NCBI GenBank assembly: GCA_022571845.1 | Contig: JACZXB010000005.1 | Coordinates: 147,888 to 182,251 of the forward strand | DNA: 34,364 nucleotides | DNA from: Candidatus Zixiibacteriota bacterium | GTDB taxonomy: Bacteria > Zixibacteria > MSB-5A5 > GN15 > FEB-12 | Direction: 5' to 3' | Shown: piece after piece, positions 24,887 through 33,278 of the stretch | How the letters are laid out: each line of letters begins with the position of its first letter | How positions within the stretch are numbered: position 1 is the stretch's first letter | Made by a program: the position numbers and the translations under genes | The notes under the pieces: model-generated | Told to the model about the DNA's origin: nothing | Seen by the model: the letters and a program-made list of their open reading frames with translations, nothing else | Databases searched by the model: none

Positions 24887-25740
24887 CCAGACTTGGCTAT
24901 ATCCTGAAGGAGCTGCTGCGAAATATCTATCGTAACCCGGGCACTTCGCTCGGCTCACTTCTGTCTCTAACGCTTTTGTTTTTGCTGTTTGATATTTTCT
25001 GGATTAGCGCCGCTACTTCCGACAGGTTTTATTCCTCTCTTCTTTCTGATTTACAAATGCATGTGTATCTCTCTGAGTCACTAACTGATTCATCGGCGGC
25101 TCTGTTATCTGGCGACCTGACTGAAATTGACGGTGTTAACGCACTCCAGCTGGTATCAAAAGAGATGGCCCGCAGGGAGCTGGCCACTCTGGTCGGCACT
25201 GATCTGCTGGTTGGTTATGATAATATCAATCCGCTGCCGCGTTCTTATATTTTGGGTTTTGAGCTTACCTATTTAACTGTATCGAAAATGGAAGAGATTG
25301 AAAGCAGAATTATCGGCATAGCCAATATAGATAAGGTTGAGTACAGCCGCCAATGGCTGCAAAAAGCCGAATTTACCCGGTCTATAGTTTTGAAAATCGG
25401 GCTGGTGCTTGGCGGACTGATTATTCTTACAACTCTGATAACTTTCGGTAACAGCATCCGCTTGATGACGCGCGCCAGAGCAGTCGGCTTTACTCAGATG
25501 CGTCTTCTGGGAGCGGGCAGGACGTTTCTGGCGATGCCGTTTTTATTGGAAGGTTTTCTAATGGGTTCCGTCTCTGCTGCCCTGGGCTGGGGGACGATTA
25601 TTTATTTTTACAATCGCATTGCTTTCAGGCAACTTGAGATAGTATTACCTACATTAGATGAGATAGTTCTATTCTGTCTGGCCATGGGAGCGCTGGGTAT
25701 ATTGAGCGGATTTGTAGGTATTAGAAAGCTGCTTAAATAA
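24883..25740 (+). CDS. ftsX: FtsX-like cell-division membrane protein with CTG start
   Basis: This 285-residue inner-membrane protein is the permease-like partner of FtsE. It transmits a signal to a periplasmic hydrolase activator. The N-terminus TRLGYILKELLRNIYRNPG is the typical FtsX cytoplasmic helix, followed by membrane helix 1 (about 24-45). A periplasmic loop spans about 46-165, and three more helices lie near 170-190, 215-240 and 262-280, the FtsX topology. Starting at the first ordinary start codon (TTG, 24976) would remove the cytoplasmic helix and half of helix 1, so I choose CTG at 24883. The stop shares a base with the next start (TAATG). Confidence 0.87.
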   Translation: MTRLGYILKELLRNIYRNPGTSLGSLLSLTLLFLLFDIFWISAATSDRFYSSLLSDLQMHVYLSESLTDSSAALLSGDLTEIDGVNALQLVSKEMARRELATLVGTDLLVGYDNINPLPRSYILGFELTYLTVSKMEEIESRIIGIANIDKVEYSRQWLQKAEFTRSIVLKIGLVLGGLIILTTLITFGNSIRLMTRARAVGFTQMRLLGAGRTFLAMPFLLEGFLMGSVSAALGWGTIIYFYNRIAFRQLEIVLPTLDEIVLFCLAMGALGILSGFVGIRKLLK

Positions 25741-26915
25741 TGAAAGCCGCCGGTAACCTAAGCAGAAATCTGATATTAATTTTATTACTTGCAGCTCTTA
25801 TATCACCCGTCCAGGCGGCGTCCAAAAGAGACATTCTCAAACAACATGAAGGCTTAAAAGAAATTCAAAAGGAAGTTGAGGATAGCCGTAACAAATTAAA
25901 TCTTCTCAAAAAAGAAGAATCAGCTGTTCACAAGAAAATTTCCAAATATGACCAGCGCATCGAATCCAACAAAAAAGTAGTCCGCAGACTAAACAACGAG
26001 TTAAATGTGCTGAAGAAAAACGTAAGACATGCAGAAAAAAAATTAGAGAATTTACAGCTGATACTTGATCGAGCCATAAAACGTTACTTAGGAAATATCA
26101 GACAGTTTTATTTTACCACCAGAGAGTTTAAGGAGACCGGCTGGCTTGACCCAAACAAAGAGACAAATCTGGAAAGGCGCATAGTTCTACTTTCGGCTTT
26201 TGCCAGTTATGAATCGGACAACCTGGCCAAAGTAAACAATTTTTTGAATCAGACAATTGAACAAAAAAATCAGCTTAAAGGTGAGCGTAGTAAAGTCAGA
26301 AGACTAAAACAGTCCAAAGAAACGGCGACTTCTCTGGAAAGGAGCAAAAAAAGCAGGCAGCAAAAAGAACTTCAAAAACTCCGCCGCAAAAAGACACAAG
26401 AGTCGGATCGCCTGATAACTCTGGAGCAGGCTGCCAGAGAAATGGAAATGATTCTGGTCAGGCTGGAAAAAGAGAGACGCCAGAGAGGCGTTCGCAAGCG
26501 CTCCGATGAGGCTTCATTTTTTGCCGGTCTGAAAGGACAGCTTCGTTCTCCGTTTAGAGGAGAGATTACGGTACAGTTTGGCAAATCGGTGGACAAAACG
26601 ACTAATCTTAAGTCCTTTTCGCCCGGAATAAGTATTCAGGGCAGAGCCGGTCAGCCGGTATACAGTATAGCTGCCGGGTCTGTGGCTTATGTTGGGGATT
26701 TGCGGGGCTACGGTAATTTTGTTATTATAGATCATGATGGTATTTACTTTACAACCTATGCCGGCATTGCCCAGGCAAACGTACAAAGCGGAGAACTGGT
26801 AGCAGGAGGAACCAATCTTGGAGAAGCAGGTCCCGACGGACTGATAAAATTTGAGCTTCGCAAAGGGCGTGAACCTCTTGACCCGATAAAGTGGATTTCA
26901 ATTGACACATTTTGA
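25740..26915 (+). CDS. envC: EnvC-like murein hydrolase activator with degenerate LytM domain
   Basis: This 391-residue protein has a signal peptide (1-26, ending VQA-A), a long coiled coil (about 30-250) and a C-terminal LytM/M23 domain (265-391). The zinc ligands of active M23 peptidases are missing: the first His and Asp positions read Ser294 and Ser298 in SPGISI, the HxH-type motif reads LIK before FELRK, and the YAHL His is Gly342. In E. coli the similarly inactive EnvC is recruited by FtsEX and activates amidases AmiA and AmiB; the same order ftsE-ftsX-envC here supports that role. No amidase gene lies in the window. It overlaps ftsX by one base and holB by 14. Confidence 0.88.
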   Translation: MKAAGNLSRNLILILLLAALISPVQAASKRDILKQHEGLKEIQKEVEDSRNKLNLLKKEESAVHKKISKYDQRIESNKKVVRRLNNELNVLKKNVRHAEKKLENLQLILDRAIKRYLGNIRQFYFTTREFKETGWLDPNKETNLERRIVLLSAFASYESDNLAKVNNFLNQTIEQKNQLKGERSKVRRLKQSKETATSLERSKKSRQQKELQKLRRKKTQESDRLITLEQAAREMEMILVRLEKERRQRGVRKRSDEASFFAGLKGQLRSPFRGEITVQFGKSVDKTTNLKSFSPGISIQGRAGQPVYSIAAGSVAYVGDLRGYGNFVIIDHDGIYFTTYAGIAQANVQSGELVAGGTNLGEAGPDGLIKFELRKGREPLDPIKWISIDTF

Positions 26916-28026
26916 TATAGAAAAATTTCAGCCCAAAGCCTGGCAGATTTTATCCAGATCATTTAAGAATAACCGCGTAGCCTCGACTTACCTGTTTCAT
27001 GGTCCCGAAGGCTGTGGCCGCTGGGCGCTGGCAATCTCTTTTGCGGCTCTTTTAAACTGTGAAGATTTGCAGGATGAAGGCGACTCTCTAGCTACCCCTT
27101 GTGGCAAATGCGGCTACTGCTACCGGATTTTCTCGCTGAATTTTGAAGGGCTTTATTTTGCCTTGCCTCTTTCGCCTTATAAAAACTCTGACCAGGCGGC
27201 AGAGCTGACAAATGAAATTTTAAAGACAAAAAGAGCTGAACCGTTCAGTATTATTTCTTCGACTCAATCGAGAAATATCCCTATCGAAACCGCCAGAGAA
27301 ATCCGCAGGAGCCTGTCACTAAGGAGCAGTCACGATATAACCAGGGTGGCAATTTTTTATGAAATGGAAAAAATGCGAACAGCTTCCGCTGACGCACTTC
27401 TTAAACTTATTGAAGAACCGCCGCCCAAGACGGTTTTGATTTTGATTTCCCGAAGAGCCGAGGCTCTTTTGCCGACTATTCAGTCACGTTCACAGAAAAT
27501 TCGGATTAACCGCGTTCCCAAAGAGACGGCTATTGAATATCTGCAGTCTGCCTACGATTTGAGCGAAAGCCGGGCCAAGCTGCTGAGCCGGATAAGTGAT
27601 TATTCGCCGGGCAGAGCCATTGAATTGATAGATGAACAGGGGGAGGCTACTGAGCGGGGAGTCGGGCTGCTTCTTTTCAAATCATTGCTTGAGGAATCCC
27701 CGTATCAGACGGTTTCTCATATTAATGAAATGCTCGATTTACGAAACAGAGGCGGGATTGACAGCTTGCTCAGCCTGTGGCAGTCGCTGCTTCGTGATTG
27801 TGTCAATTACTCCGTAATTGGCGATGAAAATGAGCTGATCAATACCGATTTCACCAGTGATATCAAAAGGCTTTCCGCTCGTATCAAAGGGAGTGAAGCA
27901 GCTGCCAGTATGGCCGATGATATCAAGAATACGCTTGAAGATTTGAGACGCAACAGTCATATTCAGGGAGTGCTAACTTCGCTGACATTAAAACTTAAGT
28001 CGCATATCGGTGCGGCAGTAAATTAA
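26902..28026 (+). CDS. holB: DNA polymerase III delta-prime subunit
   Basis: This 374-residue protein is the clamp-loader stator. TYLFHGPEGCGRWALA (29-44) corresponds to the Walker A region with Arg instead of Lys, fitting a subunit that does not hydrolyse ATP. Zinc-binding cysteines are present (C53, C67, C70, C73). FYEMEKMRTASADALLKLIEEPPPKTVLILISR, read in blocks EKM, ALLKLIEEPP and TVLILI, is the AAA+ core, followed by LLPTIQSRSQKI, the SRC-like sensor with Ser for Cys. A helical C-terminal domain follows. The start is TTG behind GTGGAT, inside the envC end. Its position directly before ricT matches Bacillus. Confidence 0.92.
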   Translation: MTHFDIEKFQPKAWQILSRSFKNNRVASTYLFHGPEGCGRWALAISFAALLNCEDLQDEGDSLATPCGKCGYCYRIFSLNFEGLYFALPLSPYKNSDQAAELTNEILKTKRAEPFSIISSTQSRNIPIETAREIRRSLSLRSSHDITRVAIFYEMEKMRTASADALLKLIEEPPPKTVLILISRRAEALLPTIQSRSQKIRINRVPKETAIEYLQSAYDLSESRAKLLSRISDYSPGRAIELIDEQGEATERGVGLLLFKSLLEESPYQTVSHINEMLDLRNRGGIDSLLSLWQSLLRDCVNYSVIGDENELINTDFTSDIKRLSARIKGSEAAASMADDIKNTLEDLRRNSHIQGVLTSLTLKLKSHIGAAVN

Positions 28027-28054
28027 GAGGCTTGGCTAAAGATAACAGGAAATT

Positions 28055-28978
28055 ATGGCAGATTTATTTTTGATAGAGTTTAAGGGTCACCGCAAAGAGT
28101 ATTTCTTAAATAAATACTATCATGACATAAATAAAAATGACAGTGTCATCATTCAGGCTGAACGTGGTGAAGATGCCGGAATAGTCAAACTGCAGTTGAG
28201 CAGCGAGACTAAAATCAACACCAGTTCCCGGCCGCGCTCAATACTTCGTCCTGCTTCAGAAGAAGATATTGCCAGAATTAAAGAAATACAGGAGAGAGAG
28301 GCTCAGTACAAAAAGGAAGTTATCCAGATTATCCGCCGGCATGGCCTGGTTATGAAAGTAGTGGATGTTGAACTTCAATTTGACGGCAACAAAATGACTG
28401 TATTTTTTACTGCCGACCAGAGAGTAGATTTCAGGGCGTTGGTTAAAGAGCTTGCTTCAGAATACAAAACAAGAATAGAAATGAGACAGATTGGCGTCAG
28501 GGACGAAGCCAGGCGTGTGGGCGGCTACGGCATCTGCGGTAAAGAGCAGTGCTGCTCCTCATTCTTGACCGAGTTTACGCCTATTTCTACTCAGGATGCA
28601 CGCGTTCAGGATTTGCCGCTCAATCCATCGAAATTATCAGGCAACTGCGGCAGACTGCTGTGTTGTCTTAAATACGAAGTAGGCCTTTATAAGCAGACAA
28701 AGCGTAAATTCCCTCAGCCGGGGAAATTTGTCTCTACGGTAAAGGGTGATGGATTTCTGGAACGGGTAGATTATTTTCGCGAGGAAGCCATTATCAAGAA
28801 CTCCGAGGGTGAAATTTTCCGAGTGAAAGCTGACGAAATCAATAAAGCTGAAGACCGCCAGGAGATAGCTGAAAGCTCAATCGCCGTTCCGGCCGTAACT
28901 GTTTACGATGAGAGTAAGGAAATTGAATCGGCCAGCGAAGAAGAACTGAAGAAACTTGATGAACCGGACAGTGATTAA
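28055..28978 (+). CDS. ricT: RicT/PSP1 family protein
   Basis: This 307-residue protein belongs to the PSP1 family, represented by RicT (YaaT) of Bacillus, part of the iron-sulfur RicAFT complex that promotes mRNA cleavage by RNase Y. GVRDEARRVGGYGICG leads into the two cysteine clusters: C161, C166, C167 (CGKEQCC) and C198, C203, C204 (CGRLLCC). All six are in their expected places. The last 50 residues are acidic and variable. RicA and RicF partners are not visible nearby. AGGA lies about eight bases before the ATG. The order holB-ricT-metG-tatD-rsmA is also that of the Bacillus region, with fewer genes between. Confidence 0.93.
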   Translation: MADLFLIEFKGHRKEYFLNKYYHDINKNDSVIIQAERGEDAGIVKLQLSSETKINTSSRPRSILRPASEEDIARIKEIQEREAQYKKEVIQIIRRHGLVMKVVDVELQFDGNKMTVFFTADQRVDFRALVKELASEYKTRIEMRQIGVRDEARRVGGYGICGKEQCCSSFLTEFTPISTQDARVQDLPLNPSKLSGNCGRLLCCLKYEVGLYKQTKRKFPQPGKFVSTVKGDGFLERVDYFREEAIIKNSEGEIFRVKADEINKAEDRQEIAESSIAVPAVTVYDESKEIESASEEELKKLDEPDSD

Positions 28979-28998
28979 CCAATAGTCAGGACAGAACC

Positions 28999-30924
28999 TT
29001 GCCAAATCCGTTTTATGTGACAACGCCAATTTATTACGTGAATGACCGTCCTCATATCGGCCACGCCTATACCACTATTGCGGCAGATTTCCTGACGCGA
29101 TTTCATGTTCTGGCCGGACGCGAAGCTTTCTTTTTGACAGGCACCGACGAACATGGTTCCAAGGTTGCCGAAGCCGCCCAGGCAGCCGGGCTTACTGAAA
29201 TAGAATTTTGCGACAGAACAGTTGAGCATTTTAAGAAAGCCTGGGAAAGTCTGTTAATAAATTATAGTTACTTTATCCGGACAACATCGGAACGTCACAA
29301 AGAAGCAGTCTGGAAAATACTTGATGCCATGCGCCAGGCCAAAACCAATGACGGACAGGAAGCAGTATATTCGGATTATTACGAAGGTCGCTACTGCACC
29401 GGCTGCGAAAAATTTATGACCGAAAAAGAACTGGTTGACGGTATCTGTACGCTGCATGACCGCAAAGCTGAACTTATTAAAGAGAAGAATTATTTTTTCA
29501 GGCTTTCGGCCTACCTGCCTGAGATTAAGCGAAGAATCAAATCGAATGAATTCCTGATACTTCCCGAAGAGCGCCGGCGCGAAGTGCTCGGTCTGATTGA
29601 CCAGAACATTGGAGATTTTTCGCTGTCTCGTGAGAAAGTAAAGTGGGGCATTCCGCTATCATTTGATGATTCGCAACTGGCCTATGTCTGGGTCGATGCC
29701 CTGACTAACTATATTTCAGCAATTGGTTATGCCGATGACCAGGAAAGTTTTGAAAAATGGTGGAACGGCGCTGAGGCGGTCCATCTGATGGCCAAAGATA
29801 TTCTCAAATTCCACTGCCTTTACTGGCCGGCCATGCTGCTGGCAGCCGGTGTCAAAATTCCTAATACTGTTTTTCTGCACGGCTTTTTTACTGTCGACGG
29901 CGAAAAAATGTCAAAATCGCTGGGGAAGAAAATTGACCCGATTGATATGGTCAATGAATTTGGCGCCGATGCCACCAGATACCTGCTCCTGACCCAGTTT
30001 CCATTTGGAATCGATGGCGACATTCAGGTTGACCGCTTTGCCAGACAATACAATTCTGATCTGGCTAATGATTTGGGCAATCTGGTCTCAAGAGTAGCCA
30101 AGCTGATAGCTACCAACTTTGACAGCAAACTTCCCGAACCAAAAAAAGATCTGAGCGGACTTAAAGCTCTGATGAGCACAGCGGAAAAAGTCCCCGGAAG
30201 TGTTTATTCGCACGTCAAGCATTTTGCACCTGACAAAGCCATAGCCGAGGCCATCAATCTGGTCAAAGCCGGCAATAAGTATTTCAATGATACTGCTCCC
30301 TGGAAATTGGCAAAAGAAGGCAAGACCGATGAACTGGGCGGGGTTCTTTATGCCTGCTGCGAAATTCTCAGGATTGTGTCAATCATGCTTTACCCGATTA
30401 TGCCCAATAAGATGCAGGAGCTGCGTTCGGTTTTGAGTTTAGATGACTCAACTCTCAGTTTGAAAAATGCCCAGACATTTTTTGAGCTTAAGCCGGGCAC
30501 AAAAATTAAATTGAAAGAAGCTATTTTCCCGCGCCTTGATGTAAAAAAAACTATCGAATCCAAAGCTGAATCCAAATCTTCTGACAATGCGGACAATAAT
30601 GGTCTTCTGGACTTTGCAGAATTTGCCAGAGCAAAATTGAAAGTCGCACTAGTAATTGAAGCAGAAAAAATCGAAGGCACCGACAAACTTTTAAAATTGC
30701 AGATAGACCTCGGCACAGAAAAGAGACAGATTGTAGCCGGAGTAGCCGAGCATTATTCTCCCGAAGAGATTACAGGCAAAAAGATTATAGTAGTCTCCAA
30801 TCTTAAGCCAGCCAAAATCCGGGGGGTAGAGTCCAACGGCATGCTGCTGGCTGCCAAAAGCGACGGGAAACTTACGCTCGTCTCCCTGGCGTCGGACCTG
30901 CCGGCTGGTTCCGATGTCAGCTGA
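28999..30924 (+). CDS. metG: Methionyl-tRNA synthetase with C-terminal tRNA-binding domain
   Basis: This 641-residue class I synthetase charges tRNA(Met). The HIGH motif is HIGH at 19-22 and the KMSKS motif is in EKMSKSLG at about 303. A CxxC pair with a following Cys/His (about 133-150, YCTGCEKF and ICTLH) forms a zinc knuckle. The anticodon-binding helical domain lies at about 375-520. A Ser/Lys-rich linker leads to an EMAP-II/Trbp111-like OB fold (about 540-641, with KVALVIEAEKIEGTDKLLKL and GVESNGMLLAA). The start is TTG behind AGGA. The end overlaps the tatD start by one base. Confidence 0.97.
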   Translation: MPNPFYVTTPIYYVNDRPHIGHAYTTIAADFLTRFHVLAGREAFFLTGTDEHGSKVAEAAQAAGLTEIEFCDRTVEHFKKAWESLLINYSYFIRTTSERHKEAVWKILDAMRQAKTNDGQEAVYSDYYEGRYCTGCEKFMTEKELVDGICTLHDRKAELIKEKNYFFRLSAYLPEIKRRIKSNEFLILPEERRREVLGLIDQNIGDFSLSREKVKWGIPLSFDDSQLAYVWVDALTNYISAIGYADDQESFEKWWNGAEAVHLMAKDILKFHCLYWPAMLLAAGVKIPNTVFLHGFFTVDGEKMSKSLGKKIDPIDMVNEFGADATRYLLLTQFPFGIDGDIQVDRFARQYNSDLANDLGNLVSRVAKLIATNFDSKLPEPKKDLSGLKALMSTAEKVPGSVYSHVKHFAPDKAIAEAINLVKAGNKYFNDTAPWKLAKEGKTDELGGVLYACCEILRIVSIMLYPIMPNKMQELRSVLSLDDSTLSLKNAQTFFELKPGTKIKLKEAIFPRLDVKKTIESKAESKSSDNADNNGLLDFAEFARAKLKVALVIEAEKIEGTDKLLKLQIDLGTEKRQIVAGVAEHYSPEEITGKKIIVVSNLKPAKIRGVESNGMLLAAKSDGKLTLVSLASDLPAGSDVS

Positions 30925-31700
30925 TGATTGATTCGCACTGCCATCTTTATATAAAGAACTCCACTGAGCAACAGGACCAGCTTATAAAAGAGGCTGTGGC
31001 TGATGGCATCGGCAAGATTATCAATATCGGCATTGATATTGAGACATCGCAGCTGTCGCTTGACCTGGCCGAGAAATATGACTCGCTCTACTCTACAGTT
31101 GGCATTCATCCGCACGATGCCAAAAAGCTAAATGAGCAATCTATTGAAAAGCTGCGGCAGTTAGCGGCACACGATAAAGTCGTGGCCATAGGCGAAATCG
31201 GTCTGGACTTTTACCGTAATCTTTCTCCTAAGCCGTTGCAATACGCAGCTTTCAAAAAGCAACTTGAGCTGGCTATAGAACTTAAAAAACCAATAGTGAT
31301 ACATACCCGTGATTCTCTTGAAGAAACAATCGAAGTAGTAAATAAATATGCAGCTGAACTTGTCGGCGGAGTATTTCACTGCTTCCCCGGTGATGCCGAT
31401 GACGCTGAACGAATTTTTAAACTGGGATTTTCTGTTTCCTTTGGAGGAGTTATTACTTTTAAGAATTCAGATATGGCCGAGGTTGCCGCACAGGTGCCAC
31501 TGGAAAATATAATACTTGAAACTGATTCTCCATACCTGACTCCGCTGCCCTTTCGCGGCAAACAAAACCGTCCGGCCTATCTGAAATATGTCTATGAAAA
31601 ATTAGCCGAGCTCAGAGGCCTGCCAGTTGCCGATATCGAATCGATAATTGACAGAAACTGTGTCAAGCTGTTTAAGCTCGAAGAGACATTCGCAGGTTAA
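30924..31700 (+). CDS. tatD: TatD family metal-dependent DNase
   Basis: This 258-residue TIM-barrel hydrolase has the usual metal-binding signatures: MIDSHCHL (HxH, 5-7), GIHPHDAK, AIGEIGLDFYR (Glu), VIHTRDS, GGVFHCFPGDADDAE and the final Asp in ILETDSPYLTP. TatD proteins are Mg-dependent 3'-5' exonucleases or endonucleases implicated in DNA repair and fragmentation. Length is normal. It is coupled to metG by a one-base overlap and is followed by rsmA after two bases. Confidence 0.95.
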   Translation: MIDSHCHLYIKNSTEQQDQLIKEAVADGIGKIINIGIDIETSQLSLDLAEKYDSLYSTVGIHPHDAKKLNEQSIEKLRQLAAHDKVVAIGEIGLDFYRNLSPKPLQYAAFKKQLELAIELKKPIVIHTRDSLEETIEVVNKYAAELVGGVFHCFPGDADDAERIFKLGFSVSFGGVITFKNSDMAEVAAQVPLENIILETDSPYLTPLPFRGKQNRPAYLKYVYEKLAELRGLPVADIESIIDRNCVKLFKLEETFAG

Positions 31701-31702
31701 AC

Positions 31703-32503
31703 ATGACTGGAATCAGATCCAAAAAAAGTCTGGGTCAGCACTTTCTGGTATCAGAGAGAATTGTTAATTCGATAGTTGAACTCATCTCAGCTACTCCTGA
31801 GCAGGCCATAGTGGAAATCGGCCCCGGCCAGGGCGCTCTTACCTGGCCGCTCTCAAAGATTGGCGCCAAGCTGATAGCAGTAGAATTTGACCGCCAGCTG
31901 GCCGCTCAACTAAACAGAGAGTTTGAAAAAAACTCAAATGTGACGATTTTAAATCAGGACTTTCTCAAATTTGAACCTGAGTCAAAAAACTTAGATAAAT
32001 TTATTCTGTGCGGAAATCTGCCTTACAATATCAGCTCGCCGGTTATTGACTGGACCGTGAAAAATAGAAATAAAGTTACAAAGGCTGTTTTCATGCTTCA
32101 AAAAGAAGTCGCACTGCGGCTGACTTCGACTGCCGGAAGCAAGCAATGGTCGCCTCTGGCTATATTTACCCAGCTTTACTATGAAACTAAGCTCCGTTTT
32201 ACCGTTTCCCCTGAAAATTTTGAGCCGCTTCCGGATGTTGATTCGGCGGTAGTGACTCTGGATATTAAGAAAGAGCCGGAAATTAAAAACGCAGTAAAAT
32301 TCGAACAGCTGGTTAGAAAGTCGTTTAAGCAAAGGCGCAAGCTGCTCTCAAATAATCTGATACCCGATATCATTCCGGACAGCAAAACAGCCGCCAGAAT
32401 TTTTATGGAACTCAAATTTGGCCCGAAAGTAAGAGCAGAAGAGATTGAAAGTTCTAAGTTTTTAGAATTGACTGAAAAGCTGGTGTCACTTAAGATTCTA
32501 TAA
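31703..32503 (+). CDS. rsmA: 16S rRNA dimethyladenosine transferase
   Basis: This 266-residue SAM-dependent methyltransferase makes the two adjacent N6,N6-dimethyladenosines near the 3' end of 16S rRNA (KsgA). KKSLGQHFLVSERIV opens the protein, VEIGPGQGALTWPL is the SAM-binding motif I, AVEFDRQLA contains the acidic ribose ligand, LNQDFLKF is motif III and CGNLPYNISSPVI is the catalytic NLPY motif. The C-terminal helical domain contains SFKQRRKLLSNNL. Length is typical. It is part of the tightly packed metG-tatD-rsmA run. Confidence 0.97.
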   Translation: MTGIRSKKSLGQHFLVSERIVNSIVELISATPEQAIVEIGPGQGALTWPLSKIGAKLIAVEFDRQLAAQLNREFEKNSNVTILNQDFLKFEPESKNLDKFILCGNLPYNISSPVIDWTVKNRNKVTKAVFMLQKEVALRLTSTAGSKQWSPLAIFTQLYYETKLRFTVSPENFEPLPDVDSAVVTLDIKKEPEIKNAVKFEQLVRKSFKQRRKLLSNNLIPDIIPDSKTAARIFMELKFGPKVRAEEIESSKFLELTEKLVSLKIL

Positions 32504-32537
32504 GTATATTTTTGAAACTGATACAGGAGAGAAAAAA

Positions 32538-33275
32538 TTGCCTGCACTTTCTGTAAGTCTGGACATGATTGGGGTATTGCGCGAGGCTGGTTCTCAAAAA
32601 GAGCCGGACCCCGCACAGGCCGCTGTTTTAGTTGAGCTGGCCGGAGCCGATGGCCTGTCAGTGCAGCTTCGGCGAGACCGAAAATATATAAGGGACAGAG
32701 ACCTGTTTATTCTAAAGAATATCACCAAGACAAAGCTTGGTGTAGAAATTTCTCCAATCGAGGAAATTCTGGACAGAATCATAGAGATAAAGCCGCATTC
32801 TGCCACGATAGTGGCCGAAACAAGCGACAGCGATAGTCCGGTCGCCACCGTAGATTTGCACAGCGGCGAGTTTGATTATAATGAACTGGTCAGCCGTTTT
32901 AATGGCTCCGGAATTAAAACAAATTTCTTGATCGAGCCGGAAATTGAAGCAGTCAAGAGTGTAGCCAAAACCGGCGCCGATGGTGTACTTTTAAGTTGCC
33001 TGGGCTACGCCGACGCGGCTGATAATAACGAAGCCAGAGAAGAACTTGACCGGATTGACCGGGCGGCACAAGCTGCTTCACGACAGAGTCTGATAGTCTA
33101 CGCAGGAAGAGGTCTCGACTATAAGAATATTTCTCCGCTGGTGGAGCTGGGATACATTGCCGAATTTGTAATAGGGCGGGCTATTTGCGTCAGGGCGCTG
33201 TTCCTCGGTCTTGAAAGAGCTGTCAGCGAAATGATTCAGGCGATAAATCATGGGCAGCCATCTAATCCGGGTTAA
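32538..33275 (+). CDS. pdxJ: PdxJ-family protein with replaced active-site histidines
   Basis: This 245-residue TIM-barrel protein aligns along its full length with pyridoxine 5'-phosphate synthase. Shared blocks include DPAQAAVLVELAGADGLSV, RDRDLFIL, LGVEISPIEEIL, YADA and VIGRAI. The residues that define catalysis in PdxJ differ: E. coli H45 is Gln43, H52 is Tyr50, H193 is Arg191 (YAGRGL) and the N-terminal Asp-His is Asp-Met (D9-M10). The Glu equivalent to E72 remains (E70). Pyridoxine phosphate synthesis by the known mechanism is therefore doubtful. The start is TTG behind AGGAG. It lies between rsmA and rluD with a three-base gap to rluD. No pdxA is in the window, though in many bacteria pdxA neighbours rsmA. 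Confidence 0.78.
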   Translation: MPALSVSLDMIGVLREAGSQKEPDPAQAAVLVELAGADGLSVQLRRDRKYIRDRDLFILKNITKTKLGVEISPIEEILDRIIEIKPHSATIVAETSDSDSPVATVDLHSGEFDYNELVSRFNGSGIKTNFLIEPEIEAVKSVAKTGADGVLLSCLGYADAADNNEAREELDRIDRAAQAASRQSLIVYAGRGLDYKNISPLVELGYIAEFVIGRAICVRALFLGLERAVSEMIQAINHGQPSNPG

Positions 33276-33278
33276 TTA

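Noticed and set aside
32179-32616. 145-codon minus-strand frame across rsmA and pdxJ
   Set aside because: It is antisense to conserved RsmA motifs and has no recognisable features.
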